This document shows positions 18,302 to 26,781 of a stretch of DNA of 64,000 bases, one piece after another. This DNA comes from Croceivirga lutea (lineage in GTDB: Bacteria; Bacteroidota; Bacteroidia; Flavobacteriales; Flavobacteriaceae). The translations under genes and the position numbers were made by a program. The stretch covers positions 248,001 through 312,000 of the forward strand of contig NZ_JACJUK010000003.1 of assembly GCF_014235875.1 (NCBI RefSeq), in the 5' to 3' direction. The stretch's first letter is position 1; every line of letters starts with the position of its first letter. The notes beneath the pieces are model-generated. The model saw only the letters and a list, made by a program, of their open reading frames with translations, was not told the DNA's origin and did no database searches.

Positions 18302-19117
18302 CTACAACTCTCTAACCCAAATATTACGGTAGCTTACTCTACTATTATCTCCATGATCTTGTAAACGTAACGGACCTCTACCATGGGCAGGATTTTTAGG
18401 CCATCCTATATACGGTGTTGTTCCCTTAATTTCAACATGGTCTTGAACCAATACCCCATTATGAATAACTGTTAACGTACCTGACTTTATTTTGGCCCCA
18501 TCATCATTGAATTCTGGTGCGTGATAAATAATATCATAAACATTCCAGTCACCCGTCTCAGAAGAAGCCATAGCTAAAGGTATGTGTTGCTTGTAGATAG
18601 ATGCTACTTGACCATTTACATAAGTTGGATTGTCGTTATTGTCCAAAACTTGAACTTCATATAGATTGTTCAAGAAAATTCCACTATTACCCCTACTCTG
18701 GTTTTCACCTTGCACCTCTGCCGGTGAACGCCACTCAATATGTAATTGCACACTACCAAAGTTTTGTTTGGTTTGTATGTCTCCAGTTTTATTGGCCACG
18801 GTCATACTGTTATCATCATTTATAGTCCATTTGGCCGCGGTACTATCCAATGTACTAATCCAATTGTCTAAAGAACTACCATCAAATAACACAATTGCAT
18901 CACTAGGTATACCTCTTTTAGATAGTGTTACCCTTGGAGGAACGGGCTCGTAAATTTCAGTTTCTTCGGGTTTTGTTGGTTCTTCACCTTGATATTCTTC
19001 GTAAACAATTCCTTCTACCGGTTTCTCCGCTTCTTCTAGAACAGTTTCTTTAGAGGCATTTGTATTACATGATGCAACTAAACCAAGTATTAGAAGCGAT
19101 TTTATATAATTTTTCAT
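18302..19117 (-). CDS. DUF1080 (3-keto-disaccharide hydrolase-like) lipoprotein
   Basis: A 271-residue lipoprotein (lipobox 'LVASC', Cys17). An acidic linker rich in Glu and Pro follows (to ~residue 70), then a concanavalin-like DUF1080/PF06439 domain: 'LFDGSSLDNWIS' at its start, 'LHIEWRSPAEVQGENQSRGNSGIFL' in the centre, 'YEVQVLDN' and the C-terminal 'GPLRLQDHGDNSRVSYRNIWVREL'. Family members cleave 3-keto-glycosides or bind carbohydrate. Last gene of the isomerase-DUF1080-DUF1080 operon, only 2 bp after its neighbour. The two are diverged paralogues: this one has the longer acidic spacer. Confidence 0.88.
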   Translation of the reverse strand: MKNYIKSLLILGLVASCNTNASKETVLEEAEKPVEGIVYEEYQGEEPTKPEETEIYEPVPPRVTLSKRGIPSDAIVLFDGSSLDNWISTLDSTAAKWTINDDNSMTVANKTGDIQTKQNFGSVQLHIEWRSPAEVQGENQSRGNSGIFLNNLYEVQVLDNNDNPTYVNGQVASIYKQHIPLAMASSETGDWNVYDIIYHAPEFNDDGAKIKSGTLTVIHNGVLVQDHVEIKGTTPYIGWPKNPAHGRGPLRLQDHGDNSRVSYRNIWVREL

Positions 19118-19119
19118 TT

Positions 19120-19860
19120 TTATAATTGCTTGATTTTAATATTTCTGAATGCTACAACATCGCCATGGTCTTGCAATCCAATTTTACCTGTTTTATATGC
19201 ACCAAAACCTTCCCAACCATTAAATTTAGAATCTTCAACCATTTGATCCCACATTTCTCCATGAACAGGAAATTTTACGATTTCTGTACCATTTAAATTT
19301 ACAGTACCCTCGTTGGTTTTATGGTTAACTGTTAAAACACACGTATTCCATTCTCCCGCTGGCTTAACAACTTTTTCTGAAGGAGCAACCATATCGTACA
19401 AAGCCCCTGCCTGGTGCGTTGTACCATTTTTGGCATCTGGATGCCTTTCATCATCTAAAACCTGAATTTCTGGACCAGTTTCATAAGGTTGACCAAACTT
19501 TTCATCTTCATAAACGCCCCAAAATATTCCACTATTACCACCTTCTGCAATTTTCCACTCAACATGTAAAACAAAATTGGTATATGTTTTATTAGTAACA
19601 ATGTTATAGCTTTCACCCTCTGGTCGATTACTTGGAGGGTAAAAAACTAAGGCCCCGTCTTCAATTTTCCATGGCTCAGTAAGCTCCCCGCCTCTATAAT
19701 AGCTCCAATTATCAAAAGAAGTTCCATCAAATAAAACTTCCCATTGGTTTTCATCTGTTACAGTTTCAGTTGGTTCTTCTGCGGCCACCTCTTTTTTAGT
19801 TTCTTTTTGTTTACAGCTTACTATTGCTAAGGTTAGCAATAATATATATGTTAATCTCAT
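19120..19860 (-). CDS. DUF1080 (3-keto-disaccharide hydrolase-like) lipoprotein
   Basis: A 246-residue lipoprotein (lipobox 'IVSC', Cys16). The DUF1080 domain spans about residues 38-246: 'VLFDGTSFDNWSYYRGG', 'NFVLHVEWKIAEGGNSGIFWGVYED', 'PYETGPEIQVLDDERHPDAKNG', and the end motif 'GKIGLQDHGDVVAFRNIKIKQL'. In characterised relatives this fold removes the aglycone from a 3-keto-glycoside. The start overlaps the upstream isomerase gene stop by 4 bp, so the three genes are translationally linked. Confidence 0.9.
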   Translation of the reverse strand: MRLTYILLLTLAIVSCKQKETKKEVAAEEPTETVTDENQWEVLFDGTSFDNWSYYRGGELTEPWKIEDGALVFYPPSNRPEGESYNIVTNKTYTNFVLHVEWKIAEGGNSGIFWGVYEDEKFGQPYETGPEIQVLDDERHPDAKNGTTHQAGALYDMVAPSEKVVKPAGEWNTCVLTVNHKTNEGTVNLNGTEIVKFPVHGEMWDQMVEDSKFNGWEGFGAYKTGKIGLQDHGDVVAFRNIKIKQL

Positions 19861-20909
19861 AATCCTAGAATTCGTTTTAGTTTTTCAGTATCAGTTTCAG
19901 CGCCTGCAAAATCGTCAAAGGTTTTTTGAGTTGCTTCAATAATATGGTCCTGAATAAATTTAGCCCCTTCTCGGGCTCCTTGTTCTGGACTTTTGATACA
20001 ACATTCCCATTCCATTACTGCCCAAACATCGCAACCGTATTGGGTCAATTTAGAAAATATGGTTTTAAAATCTATCTGGCCATCACCTAAAGAACGGTAT
20101 CTACCGGCACGATCTCCCCAATCATTATAGCCACCAAAAGCTCCTTTTTTACCAGTTGGATTAAACTCTGAATCTTTTACATGAAATGATTTTATAAACT
20201 CATGATAATGGTCTATGTAAGCAATGTAGTCTAATTGTTGTAACACAAAGTGACTTGGGTCATAAAGGATGTTTACACGCTTATGGTTACCGGTAGCCTC
20301 TAAAAACCGTTCAAAGGTGTCACCATCATGAATATCTTCACCTGGGTGAACCTCATAACAAACATCTACTCCTTCCTCATCATAATGGTTCAATATAGGA
20401 AGCCATCTGTCTGCCAATTCTTTAAAGCCCATTTCTACAAGACCCGGTGGCCTTTGTGGCCAAGGATGTGCCGTATGCCAAAGTAAAGAGCCAGAAAAAG
20501 TAGCATGTGCCTTAATACCTAATCTACGACTAGCAGTTGCAGCCTTTTTAACCGTTTCTATTGCCCATTGAGTTCTTTCTTTAGGTTTACCATGTAATTC
20601 CGCTGGGGCAAAGTTATCGAACATAATATCATATGCAGGATGCACTGCTACTAATTGTCCTTGAAGATGAGTAGATAGCTCCGTAATTTCTAGACCATAA
20701 GAATTTACTTTCCCTTTGAGCTCATCACAATAATCTTGACTTTCTGCTGCTTTGTCTAAATCGATAAGAAAATTTTCCCATGTTGGGATTTGAATTCCTT
20801 TGTAGCCTAAATCAGCTGCCCATTTGCACATACCATCTAAAGAGTTAAATGGTGCTTTTGAATCAACAAACTGTGCCAAAAAAACAGCTGGTCCCTTAAT
20901 TGTTTTCAT
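19857..20909 (-). CDS. Sugar phosphate isomerase/epimerase-like TIM-barrel protein
   Basis: A 350-residue cytosolic protein of the xylose-isomerase-like (AP endonuclease 2/IolE) TIM-barrel family. Visible features are 'MCKWAADLGYKGIQIPTW' (strand-helix start), 'GVDVCYEVHPGEDIHDGDTFERFLEATGNHKRVNILYDPSHF' with the metal-binding Glu/His and Asp, 'SFHVKDSEFNP' (His) and 'VWAVMEWECC' (Glu). No signal peptide, unlike the relative at 25652. It heads the operon with the two DUF1080 lipoproteins and probably acts on the keto-sugar or its product; the exact reaction cannot be read from sequence. Confidence 0.88.
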   Translation of the reverse strand: MKTIKGPAVFLAQFVDSKAPFNSLDGMCKWAADLGYKGIQIPTWENFLIDLDKAAESQDYCDELKGKVNSYGLEITELSTHLQGQLVAVHPAYDIMFDNFAPAELHGKPKERTQWAIETVKKAATASRRLGIKAHATFSGSLLWHTAHPWPQRPPGLVEMGFKELADRWLPILNHYDEEGVDVCYEVHPGEDIHDGDTFERFLEATGNHKRVNILYDPSHFVLQQLDYIAYIDHYHEFIKSFHVKDSEFNPTGKKGAFGGYNDWGDRAGRYRSLGDGQIDFKTIFSKLTQYGCDVWAVMEWECCIKSPEQGAREGAKFIQDHIIEATQKTFDDFAGAETDTEKLKRILGL

Positions 20910-20931
20910 AGGTGGTTGTATGTTATTTTTG
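20900..20931 (+). promoter_or_regulatory. Candidate flavobacterial promoter (TTG-N21-TAnnTTTG) for the ASCH gene
   Basis: TTG at 20900-20902 and TATTTTTG at 20924-20931 are separated by 21 bp, matching the Bacteroidota consensus TTG-N17-23-TAnnTTTG. It would read toward the gene at 21030 with a leader of about 90 nt, and it overlaps the start of the divergent isomerase gene. AT-rich sequence makes chance matches possible. Confidence 0.35.
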
Positions 20932-21029
20932 TTTTTTTAACGTTATTAATACGAATTTGTCGTTTTAGACGACCGAACTTGAAAAATACTAAATACCCCC
21001 GAACCCAACAATTCAAAAATCATAAATTG

Positions 21030-21491
21030 ATGATAAACAATTCGGTGGAAACACTTTGGAAACGATTTTTAGAAGCTAATCCTAAGTATGCCAAACAAGC
21101 TAAACCAAAATCTGGTTATTTTGGAGACAATGAAAAAGATGCTAATCAACTAGCAGAATTGGTTCAAAAAGATATTAAAAGAGCAACCTCACATTCGTTA
21201 TTAGGCCTTCAATTTAGGAAAGAAGCACTACCCAAACTTAACGATACGTTTATTGTTACCAATTGGGATGGTGATGCTAAATGTATTGTAAAAACAACAT
21301 CTGTAAAACTTATACCCTATTTTGGAATTCATGCTGAACATGCTAGATTGGAAGGCGAGGGTGACAAAAGTTTGGAATACTGGAAGCAGGTTCATTGGGA
21401 TTATTATAACCGAGAATTGAAACCATTTAACAGAACACCTAGAGAAAGCATGATTATTGTTTTTGAACGATTTGAAAAAATATTTGAATAA
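21030..21491 (+). CDS. ASCH-domain protein
   Basis: A 153-residue cytosolic protein beginning 'MINNSVETLWKRFLEANPKYAK'. The body resembles ASCH (PUA-like) proteins: 'ATSHSLLGLQFRKEALPKLNDTFIVTNWDGDAKCIVKTTSVKLIPYFGIHAEHARLEGEGDKSLEYWKQVHWDYY' with the family's hydrophobic strand then 'EGEGD..SLEYWKxVH' box. ASCH proteins are linked to RNA binding and some cleave modified nucleosides such as N4-acetylcytidine; here function is unassigned. The in-frame ORF extends upstream to 20916, but its first 38 residues look like translated spacer, so the ATG at 21030 is preferred. It stands alone inside the sugar region, ending in a strong terminator. Confidence 0.82.
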   Translation: MINNSVETLWKRFLEANPKYAKQAKPKSGYFGDNEKDANQLAELVQKDIKRATSHSLLGLQFRKEALPKLNDTFIVTNWDGDAKCIVKTTSVKLIPYFGIHAEHARLEGEGDKSLEYWKQVHWDYYNRELKPFNRTPRESMIIVFERFEKIFE

Positions 21492-21516
21492 AAAGAGCGG
21501 CATAAAGCCGCTCTTT
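21492..21516. terminator. Bidirectional intrinsic terminator
   Basis: A perfect 10-bp stem AAAGAGCGGC / GCCGCTCTTT around the loop ATAAA, followed by T residues on the plus strand and preceded by A residues that would serve the minus strand. It separates the convergent ASCH and Gfo/Idh/MocA genes. Confidence 0.85.
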
Positions 21517-21539
21517 TAGATTTCAGTTTAGTTTAAAAT

Positions 21540-22676
21540 TTAGTCTAAGTTGACCCATGTATTACCGTTTTTGTGACTTTCAACGGTTGCTTCAATAAAA
21601 TTCATTCCACGAACTCCATCACGCATTGTTGGATAAGCCCCATCATTTTGAGCTTCACCTCTAATGGCCCTGGCAGCGCCCAAATAAATATTTGCCATAC
21701 TATCAAAAATACCTTCAGGATGCCCAGCAGGTAATTTGGTTCCATCTAAAGAAAATTCAGAATTATAGGCATGACCTGGTTTGTATACTTGTAGCGGTTT
21801 ACCTTCTTCAAAAAAGTATAAAAAATTAGGTTTCTCTTGTTCCCAAACAAATCCACCTTTTTGGCCATAAATTCGTATTGCTAATCCATTTTCTTCACCG
21901 GTAGCTACTTGGCTACCACGAATAACACCTTTTACATGTTCTCCCATACGAATTAGCACAGTACCGTCAACATCCATTTGGTTGTCATCATATAGGTAGT
22001 TAAAATCACATAGTAAAGATTTAACTTCTAGTCCGGTAGTATATTCAACTAAATTAAAAGCGTGCACACCAATATCTCCCATACAAGAGCTAATTCCTGC
22101 TTTAGTAGGGTCTAATCGCCACACTGAAGAACGTTGCTCTTTATCATGTATAATTGGGTTAATCCATCCTTGATAATAACGTGCATCCACTTTATGAATT
22201 TTACCTAAAGCACCAGCTTTTATCATTTCGCGCATCTGGCGAACCATTGGATAACCGGTATAGGTATGGGTTAATGCAAAGACCTTACCTGATTTTTCAT
22301 GAGAATCTTGTAACGACTTTGCCTCTTCTAAATTCATCGTCATTGGCTTTTCGCAAATCACATGAAAACCATTATCCAATAATTTTTTGGCCATCGGATA
22401 GTGCAAAAAGTTTGGCGTTTGAACCGAGCAAACTTGTATACGCTCATTTTCAGGAAGCTTTAATTCTTCCTCAATTAACGTTTCAAAATCTTTATAAATT
22501 CTATTTGTGGGAATATCAATGTGTTTTGCAAACTCCAGACTTACTTCATGGTCTGGATTAAAAACCGCCCCAACAATTTCATAGTTGTCATTTATTTGAG
22601 AAGCAACTCTGTGTAAAATTCCAATTAGAGATTCTCCTCCACCACCTAAAATTCCTAATCTGATTTTCTTTGGCAT
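21540..22676 (-). CDS. Gfo/Idh/MocA-family NAD(P)-dependent oxidoreductase (cytosolic)
   Basis: A 378-residue oxidoreductase with an N-terminal Rossmann fold ('IRLGILGGGGESLIG', residues 4-18) and the family signature 'HVICEKPMTMNLEEA' with the catalytic Glu-Lys-Pro near residue 112. 'DPTKAGISSCMGDIGVHAFNLVEY' carries the D-x3-H pair of the active site. There is no signal peptide, so it acts in the cytosol, unlike the exported relatives at 40056 and 56035. It probably oxidises or reduces the C3 (or C2) position of a sugar. Likely operon with the downstream or upstream MFS genes: the next gene toward higher coordinates begins 39 bp away on the same strand. Confidence 0.92.
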   Translation of the reverse strand: MPKKIRLGILGGGGESLIGILHRVASQINDNYEIVGAVFNPDHEVSLEFAKHIDIPTNRIYKDFETLIEEELKLPENERIQVCSVQTPNFLHYPMAKKLLDNGFHVICEKPMTMNLEEAKSLQDSHEKSGKVFALTHTYTGYPMVRQMREMIKAGALGKIHKVDARYYQGWINPIIHDKEQRSSVWRLDPTKAGISSCMGDIGVHAFNLVEYTTGLEVKSLLCDFNYLYDDNQMDVDGTVLIRMGEHVKGVIRGSQVATGEENGLAIRIYGQKGGFVWEQEKPNFLYFFEEGKPLQVYKPGHAYNSEFSLDGTKLPAGHPEGIFDSMANIYLGAARAIRGEAQNDGAYPTMRDGVRGMNFIEATVESHKNGNTWVNLD

Positions 22677-22715
22677 TGTTTACTTTATTTTTTTGATTAA
22701 TAATTTTAATTGTAT

Positions 22716-23933
22716 TTAATGTGTATGTATTCTTCTAGCTTCAATTTTCTTTCTAATAGCGAATAGAATACCAAAAAGTACTACTAAGGCAAATGGGAAA
22801 AGCACCATAAAACCTAATACAGACCTACCAGCAGCAATATCGGCAGCCTCACCTACCAAACCAGAGGCTAAAGCAGTTGCTTTTTCAGTATCTAAACGTG
22901 AACCAATAATTGGATTCCAAATAGAAACAGCAAACATACCTGCACCACCCATTAACGACATACCTAGCGCACCTGTTTTAGAGATGTATTCAGAGGTAAA
23001 GCCAATCATGGTTGGCCAGAAATAACAAACTCCAAGAGCAAATAAGGCAGCTGCTACATATATCATTCCGCCATCTGCAATACTCATGAAGTAAATTGCT
23101 GAAGCAGTAATGATAGCAGACATTAATAAAACTCCAATAGGATTTAATTTATGTACCAGTGGGCCAGCAAAGAATCTACCTAAAGCCATGATACCAGTAA
23201 CTAGTGCAAGAACTAGCATAGGACTTGCCCCAGAACTACCTAAAATGGTTTCAACCCATTGTTGTGGTATAAATTCTGAAGTAGCGGTCAACGTCATACA
23301 TACAATCATAAATATGAACAAAGGGTCTGCTAGCGCCTTAATATTTAAAGAAGTATCTGATTCAATATTCTCACTCTGTGGAAATTTTTGCGTAAACACC
23401 AGTATACCATATATGATAGTTGGAATAAGCATGGTTGCTATTTGCAGTTGCCATCCTAATCCGGCATCAGTCATAAATTTAGAAACTAAAGAACCAATTA
23501 CTAAACCACCTGGAAACCAAACATGAAATTTATTTAACATGGCTGTTCTATTATTGGTATACATATCTGCAATCATTGGATTACAAGCTGCCTCAACAGA
23601 ACCGTTTGCCACACCAATAAAGAATGTAGAAATAATTAATGTCCAAAAACCACCTGCAAAAATGGTTAGTACTAGACCTAGCACATGACATATAAATGCA
23701 ATTATAAGTAAGTTTTTAGGCCCTATAGAATTATAGATTAGCCCACCTACAAGCATTGCAATAGGAAAACCTAAAAACGCCATACTATTGATATAACCTA
23801 ATTGTGTATTATTTATACCAAAATCAACGCCTAGTTGGGTTAAAATTCCTGCCCTAATTGCAAAAGTCATTGAGGTTACAATTAGCGAAACACATGCCGC
23901 TAAAAACAACTTGTTTTTGTTTATCTGCTCCAT
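22716..23933 (-). CDS. MFS transporter, probably sugar or sugar-derivative permease
   Basis: A 405-residue membrane protein with about 12 hydrophobic segments. The N-terminal half shows 'GINNTQLGYINSMAFLGFPIAMLVGGLIYNSIGPKNLLI' (MFS motif A-like between TM2 and TM3) and 'FFIGVANGSVEAACNPMIADMY' (TM4-5), as in FucP-like sugar transporters that keep an Asn-rich central channel. The substrate cannot be read from sequence; the neighbours suggest a sugar, keto-sugar or glycoside. Located between the cytosolic Gfo/Idh/MocA gene and the second transporter, all on the minus strand. Confidence 0.85.
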   Translation of the reverse strand: MEQINKNKLFLAACVSLIVTSMTFAIRAGILTQLGVDFGINNTQLGYINSMAFLGFPIAMLVGGLIYNSIGPKNLLIIAFICHVLGLVLTIFAGGFWTLIISTFFIGVANGSVEAACNPMIADMYTNNRTAMLNKFHVWFPGGLVIGSLVSKFMTDAGLGWQLQIATMLIPTIIYGILVFTQKFPQSENIESDTSLNIKALADPLFIFMIVCMTLTATSEFIPQQWVETILGSSGASPMLVLALVTGIMALGRFFAGPLVHKLNPIGVLLMSAIITASAIYFMSIADGGMIYVAAALFALGVCYFWPTMIGFTSEYISKTGALGMSLMGGAGMFAVSIWNPIIGSRLDTEKATALASGLVGEAADIAAGRSVLGFMVLFPFALVVLFGILFAIRKKIEARRIHTH

Positions 23934-23967
23934 TTTAAAATATTAGTTAGTTTATGTTTTTATTTGA

Positions 23968-25179
23968 TTAGTTATTAAGTTGAATTTTTTCGTTTTTAAA
24001 GCTTAGTAAAAAGAAGATAAAAACTACGGCTGAAATTGCTGAAGGTATTAACCATATATTCTTCCATTGATGTAATCCAGTTTCTAAGGTATAATTATCC
24101 ACAATACTACCGGCGATTTTAAAACCAATTAACATACCTACACCGTAGGTTGCTAGTGTTATTAGACCTTGCGCGGCACTACGTATTTTCTTTCCTGCTT
24201 TATAGTCTGTAAATATTTGCCCAGATACAAAAAAGAAATCGTAACAAATACCATGTAATACAATACCTAAAAAGAGCATCCAAATACTTTCGCCCGCATT
24301 TCCAAAAGCAAATAAAGCGTATCTAATTACCCAAGCAAGCATGCCAACCAACAAGGTAATTTTTAGACCAAATCGTTTTAAAAATATAGGTAGTAACAAT
24401 AATAAAAGTGCTTCTGAAATTTGCCCAAAACTCATATTACCAGCTGCATTTGCCATACCTACTTCATTTAAAAAAGGATTTGCGAAACTGTAATAAAATG
24501 CTAAGGGTATACAAATCAACACAGAAGACAAGAAAAATATCAAATAATTTTTGTCTTTTAACAAAGCAAGAGCATCTGCCCCAACTATATCACGGAAATT
24601 TGCTTTTTGTCCCTTTGCTGGTGGTGGAGTATTTGGTAGTGTAAAACTAAAAACACCCAAAAAGGCAGAAACTGCAGAAGCTAATAAAAATGTTTGTTGC
24701 AATTGCCCCTGAGATTCCCACAAAAGCACATACCCAATTAAAAGCCCTTGTAAAATCCAACCTATAGTACCCCAAAAGCGTATAGAAGCAAATTGTTTTG
24801 ACGGATCTTTCATTTGATTAAATGCCACAGCATTTACCAAAGCAAGAGTTGGCATATAAATAAGCATATAGCCCAACACATAGGGGTAAAAAACTGAAAA
24901 TTCAGTAGACATACTCATAACGTAAAGTAAAACTGCCCCTGAAAGATGTAATACCCCTAACAATTTCTGAGCTGCAAAATAGCGGTCAGCAATTAGACCT
25001 ATTACAAAAGGTGCCACAATTGCACCCCAAGCCTGAGTCATGTAAGCCGTACCTACCTCTCCTCCGGTTGAATTTAGATTGGTTCCTAAATACGTACCCA
25101 TAGTAACAAACCATGCACCCCAAACAAAAAATTCGAGAAACATCATTACTGATAGTTGAATTTTAACTTTGGTTTGCAT
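23968..25179 (-). CDS. NupG-like nucleoside/sugar permease (NHS family of MFS)
   Basis: A 403-residue MFS protein with 12 hydrophobic segments. The start 'QLSVMMFLEFFVWGAWFVTMGTYL' and 'AYMTQAWGAIVAPFVIGLIADRYFAAQKLLGVLHLSGA' match the nucleoside:H+ symporter (NupG/XapB) family; 'SIRFWGTIGWILQGLLIG' and 'YDFFFVSGQIFTDYKAGKKIRSAAQGLI' are further signatures. In Bacteroidota such permeases are often found in sugar loci, so the cargo here may be a sugar rather than a nucleoside. Ends 34 bp before the other MFS gene and abuts the DinB gene by 1 bp. Confidence 0.86.
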   Translation of the reverse strand: MQTKVKIQLSVMMFLEFFVWGAWFVTMGTYLGTNLNSTGGEVGTAYMTQAWGAIVAPFVIGLIADRYFAAQKLLGVLHLSGAVLLYVMSMSTEFSVFYPYVLGYMLIYMPTLALVNAVAFNQMKDPSKQFASIRFWGTIGWILQGLLIGYVLLWESQGQLQQTFLLASAVSAFLGVFSFTLPNTPPPAKGQKANFRDIVGADALALLKDKNYLIFFLSSVLICIPLAFYYSFANPFLNEVGMANAAGNMSFGQISEALLLLLLPIFLKRFGLKITLLVGMLAWVIRYALFAFGNAGESIWMLFLGIVLHGICYDFFFVSGQIFTDYKAGKKIRSAAQGLITLATYGVGMLIGFKIAGSIVDNYTLETGLHQWKNIWLIPSAISAVVFIFFLLSFKNEKIQLNN

Positions 25180-25180
25180 T

Positions 25181-25627
25181 TTACTTTCGCTTGTAAAATA
25201 TATAATCTAAGGATGGTGGTATGCTATCTAAGCTTCTCAACTCAGCTATAATTTGACCTCTATGATGGGTAGAATGATTAATGATATGAAACAAAATATC
25301 ATCTATTGCATTGATGTACATTTTACCCTCACTACTTTCATAATCTACTCGTAATTGAAAATCTTGAGTGTTTTTAAGAATGTCAAATGTCTTGCGTTGC
25401 ACATCGTAATGCACTTCTGACCAAGAATCTTTAGGATGCATATGCCAAACTGAGAAGACCACTTCTTCCTTCAATATTCTAGAATTCCAAATATGATGAG
25501 CGTTAAGAATATGACTAAACTTTTTTTCAATACTTATAGGTAGCTCGTTTTGCGCTAAACAAGCTTCAATAATTTTTTTATTTGCGTAAAAGTTGTAATC
25601 AAAAAGTTGCTCAAAAAACGCTCCCAT
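25181..25627 (-). CDS. DinB-superfamily metal-binding protein
   Basis: A 148-residue four-helix-bundle protein. It shows the three-His pattern typical of DinB/YfiT: 'FSHILNAHHIWNSRIL' in helix 2 and 'HIINHSTHHRGQIIAEL' near the C-terminus, with 'STHHRGQI' the strongest family signature. Relatives are thiol transferases or unassigned. It sits between the TIM-barrel lipoprotein and the NupG-like gene on the same strand, 1 bp from the latter, so it is in the operon, but a role in sugar use is unclear. Confidence 0.88.
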   Translation of the reverse strand: MGAFFEQLFDYNFYANKKIIEACLAQNELPISIEKKFSHILNAHHIWNSRILKEEVVFSVWHMHPKDSWSEVHYDVQRKTFDILKNTQDFQLRVDYESSEGKMYINAIDDILFHIINHSTHHRGQIIAELRSLDSIPPSLDYIFYKRK

Positions 25628-25651
25628 TTTGGTTCAAGAAGTTAAAAAATA

Positions 25652-26644
25652 TTAATGACCAACCTTTAACATTAATTCTTTAGTAGCTAGAATGCCCTCT
25701 TCTTCACTAAGTTCACTACCCTCATATTCAACACCAATATAGCCGGTATACCCAGCGTCTTTTACAATTTTCATCATTCTTTCATAATCTACTCTTACTT
25801 CATTTCCATTTTCATCAAAAACATAAGACTTTGCACTTACAGCTTTAGCATATGGCATTAATTCTTCTACACCCTTGTATTTGTCATATTCTTCTAAACA
25901 TTCAGAAGAATAATAATCTCCTTCTGTTCTCTTAATACAGAAATTTCCAAAATCTGGTAGGGTTCCACAATTAGGCATATTTACCTTTTGCATTACTTCA
26001 GCTAACCATTGTGCGTTAGAAGAAGGACCGCCATGATTTTCAACAATGATGTTAATATTTTTGTCTTTAGCATAAGTTGCCAATTGCGTTAAGCCATCTA
26101 CAGATGCTTCCATCCAAGCTTTTGGTTCTTGAGTTCCATTAAGATTAACTCGAATAGAATGACAGCCCATAGCAGCGGCAGCATCTACCCACTTATGATG
26201 ATTTTCCGCAGCTTCTTTTCGCTCTGCAGCATCAGCAGCGGCCAAATTACCTTGACCATCTATCATAATAAGTAAGTTTTTAAGTCCGTGTTTCTCTGCC
26301 TCAGCATTACTTTTATCAATAAAGTTTTGCATAGCCTCTTCAGAAAAATCGCTTGCCTTTAATTCTTCATAGTACAAGCCACTTACATACTCTAATCCTT
26401 CAAAACCCCATTCTTTAGCTTTTGCTGCAAATTCATAAGGGCTAATTTCTTTATCGAAAATCATTTTGTGCATTGACCACTGCGCAAGTGATAATTTAAA
26501 AAATGGTTCATTAGAATTCATAGTAGCTTCTACAGTTTCTTCTGATGTCGTGGTAGCTTCTTCTTTTTTGGTTTGTTTACAACTAAACAACACAAGTGCA
26601 AAAAATGCTAAAACAAGAAATCTAATTGTCTGATTTTTTTTCAT
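25652..26644 (-). CDS. Hydroxypyruvate-isomerase/epimerase-like TIM-barrel lipoprotein
   Basis: A 330-residue protein with a lipobox ('VLFSC', Cys22), followed by a Thr/Glu-rich linker to ~residue 45 and an AP-endonuclease-2-type TIM barrel. 'YEFAAKAKEWGFEGLEYVSG', 'KNINIIVENHGG' (Glu ligand), 'NCGTLPDFGNF' (Asp) , 'AKSYVFDENGNEVRVDY' and 'YIGVEYEGSELSEEEG' (final Glu) mark the barrel. The predicted lipid anchor would place an isomerase-type enzyme in the periplasm, which agrees with keto-sugar processing outside the cytosol. First gene of the minus-strand sugar operon; divergent from the GMC gene. Confidence 0.88.
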   Translation of the reverse strand: MKKNQTIRFLVLAFFALVLFSCKQTKKEEATTTSEETVEATMNSNEPFFKLSLAQWSMHKMIFDKEISPYEFAAKAKEWGFEGLEYVSGLYYEELKASDFSEEAMQNFIDKSNAEAEKHGLKNLLIMIDGQGNLAAADAAERKEAAENHHKWVDAAAAMGCHSIRVNLNGTQEPKAWMEASVDGLTQLATYAKDKNINIIVENHGGPSSNAQWLAEVMQKVNMPNCGTLPDFGNFCIKRTEGDYYSSECLEEYDKYKGVEELMPYAKAVSAKSYVFDENGNEVRVDYERMMKIVKDAGYTGYIGVEYEGSELSEEEGILATKELMLKVGH

Positions 26645-26781
26645 TTAGATTGATTTTTGGTTGTGTGAAATTCCTATCTACGAAAACGTTAGAGTAACAT
26701 ATTCTCAATTTTCTAAGGGATTAAATGTAGAAAATTAATTTAAGTTTTAATACTTTTAGGGAATAAACAATTTGCAACTGA

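Noticed and set aside
20916-21029. 38-residue N-terminal extension of the ASCH protein
   Set aside because: It has no resemblance to the family, overlaps the divergent promoter region and a good ATG lies at 21030.
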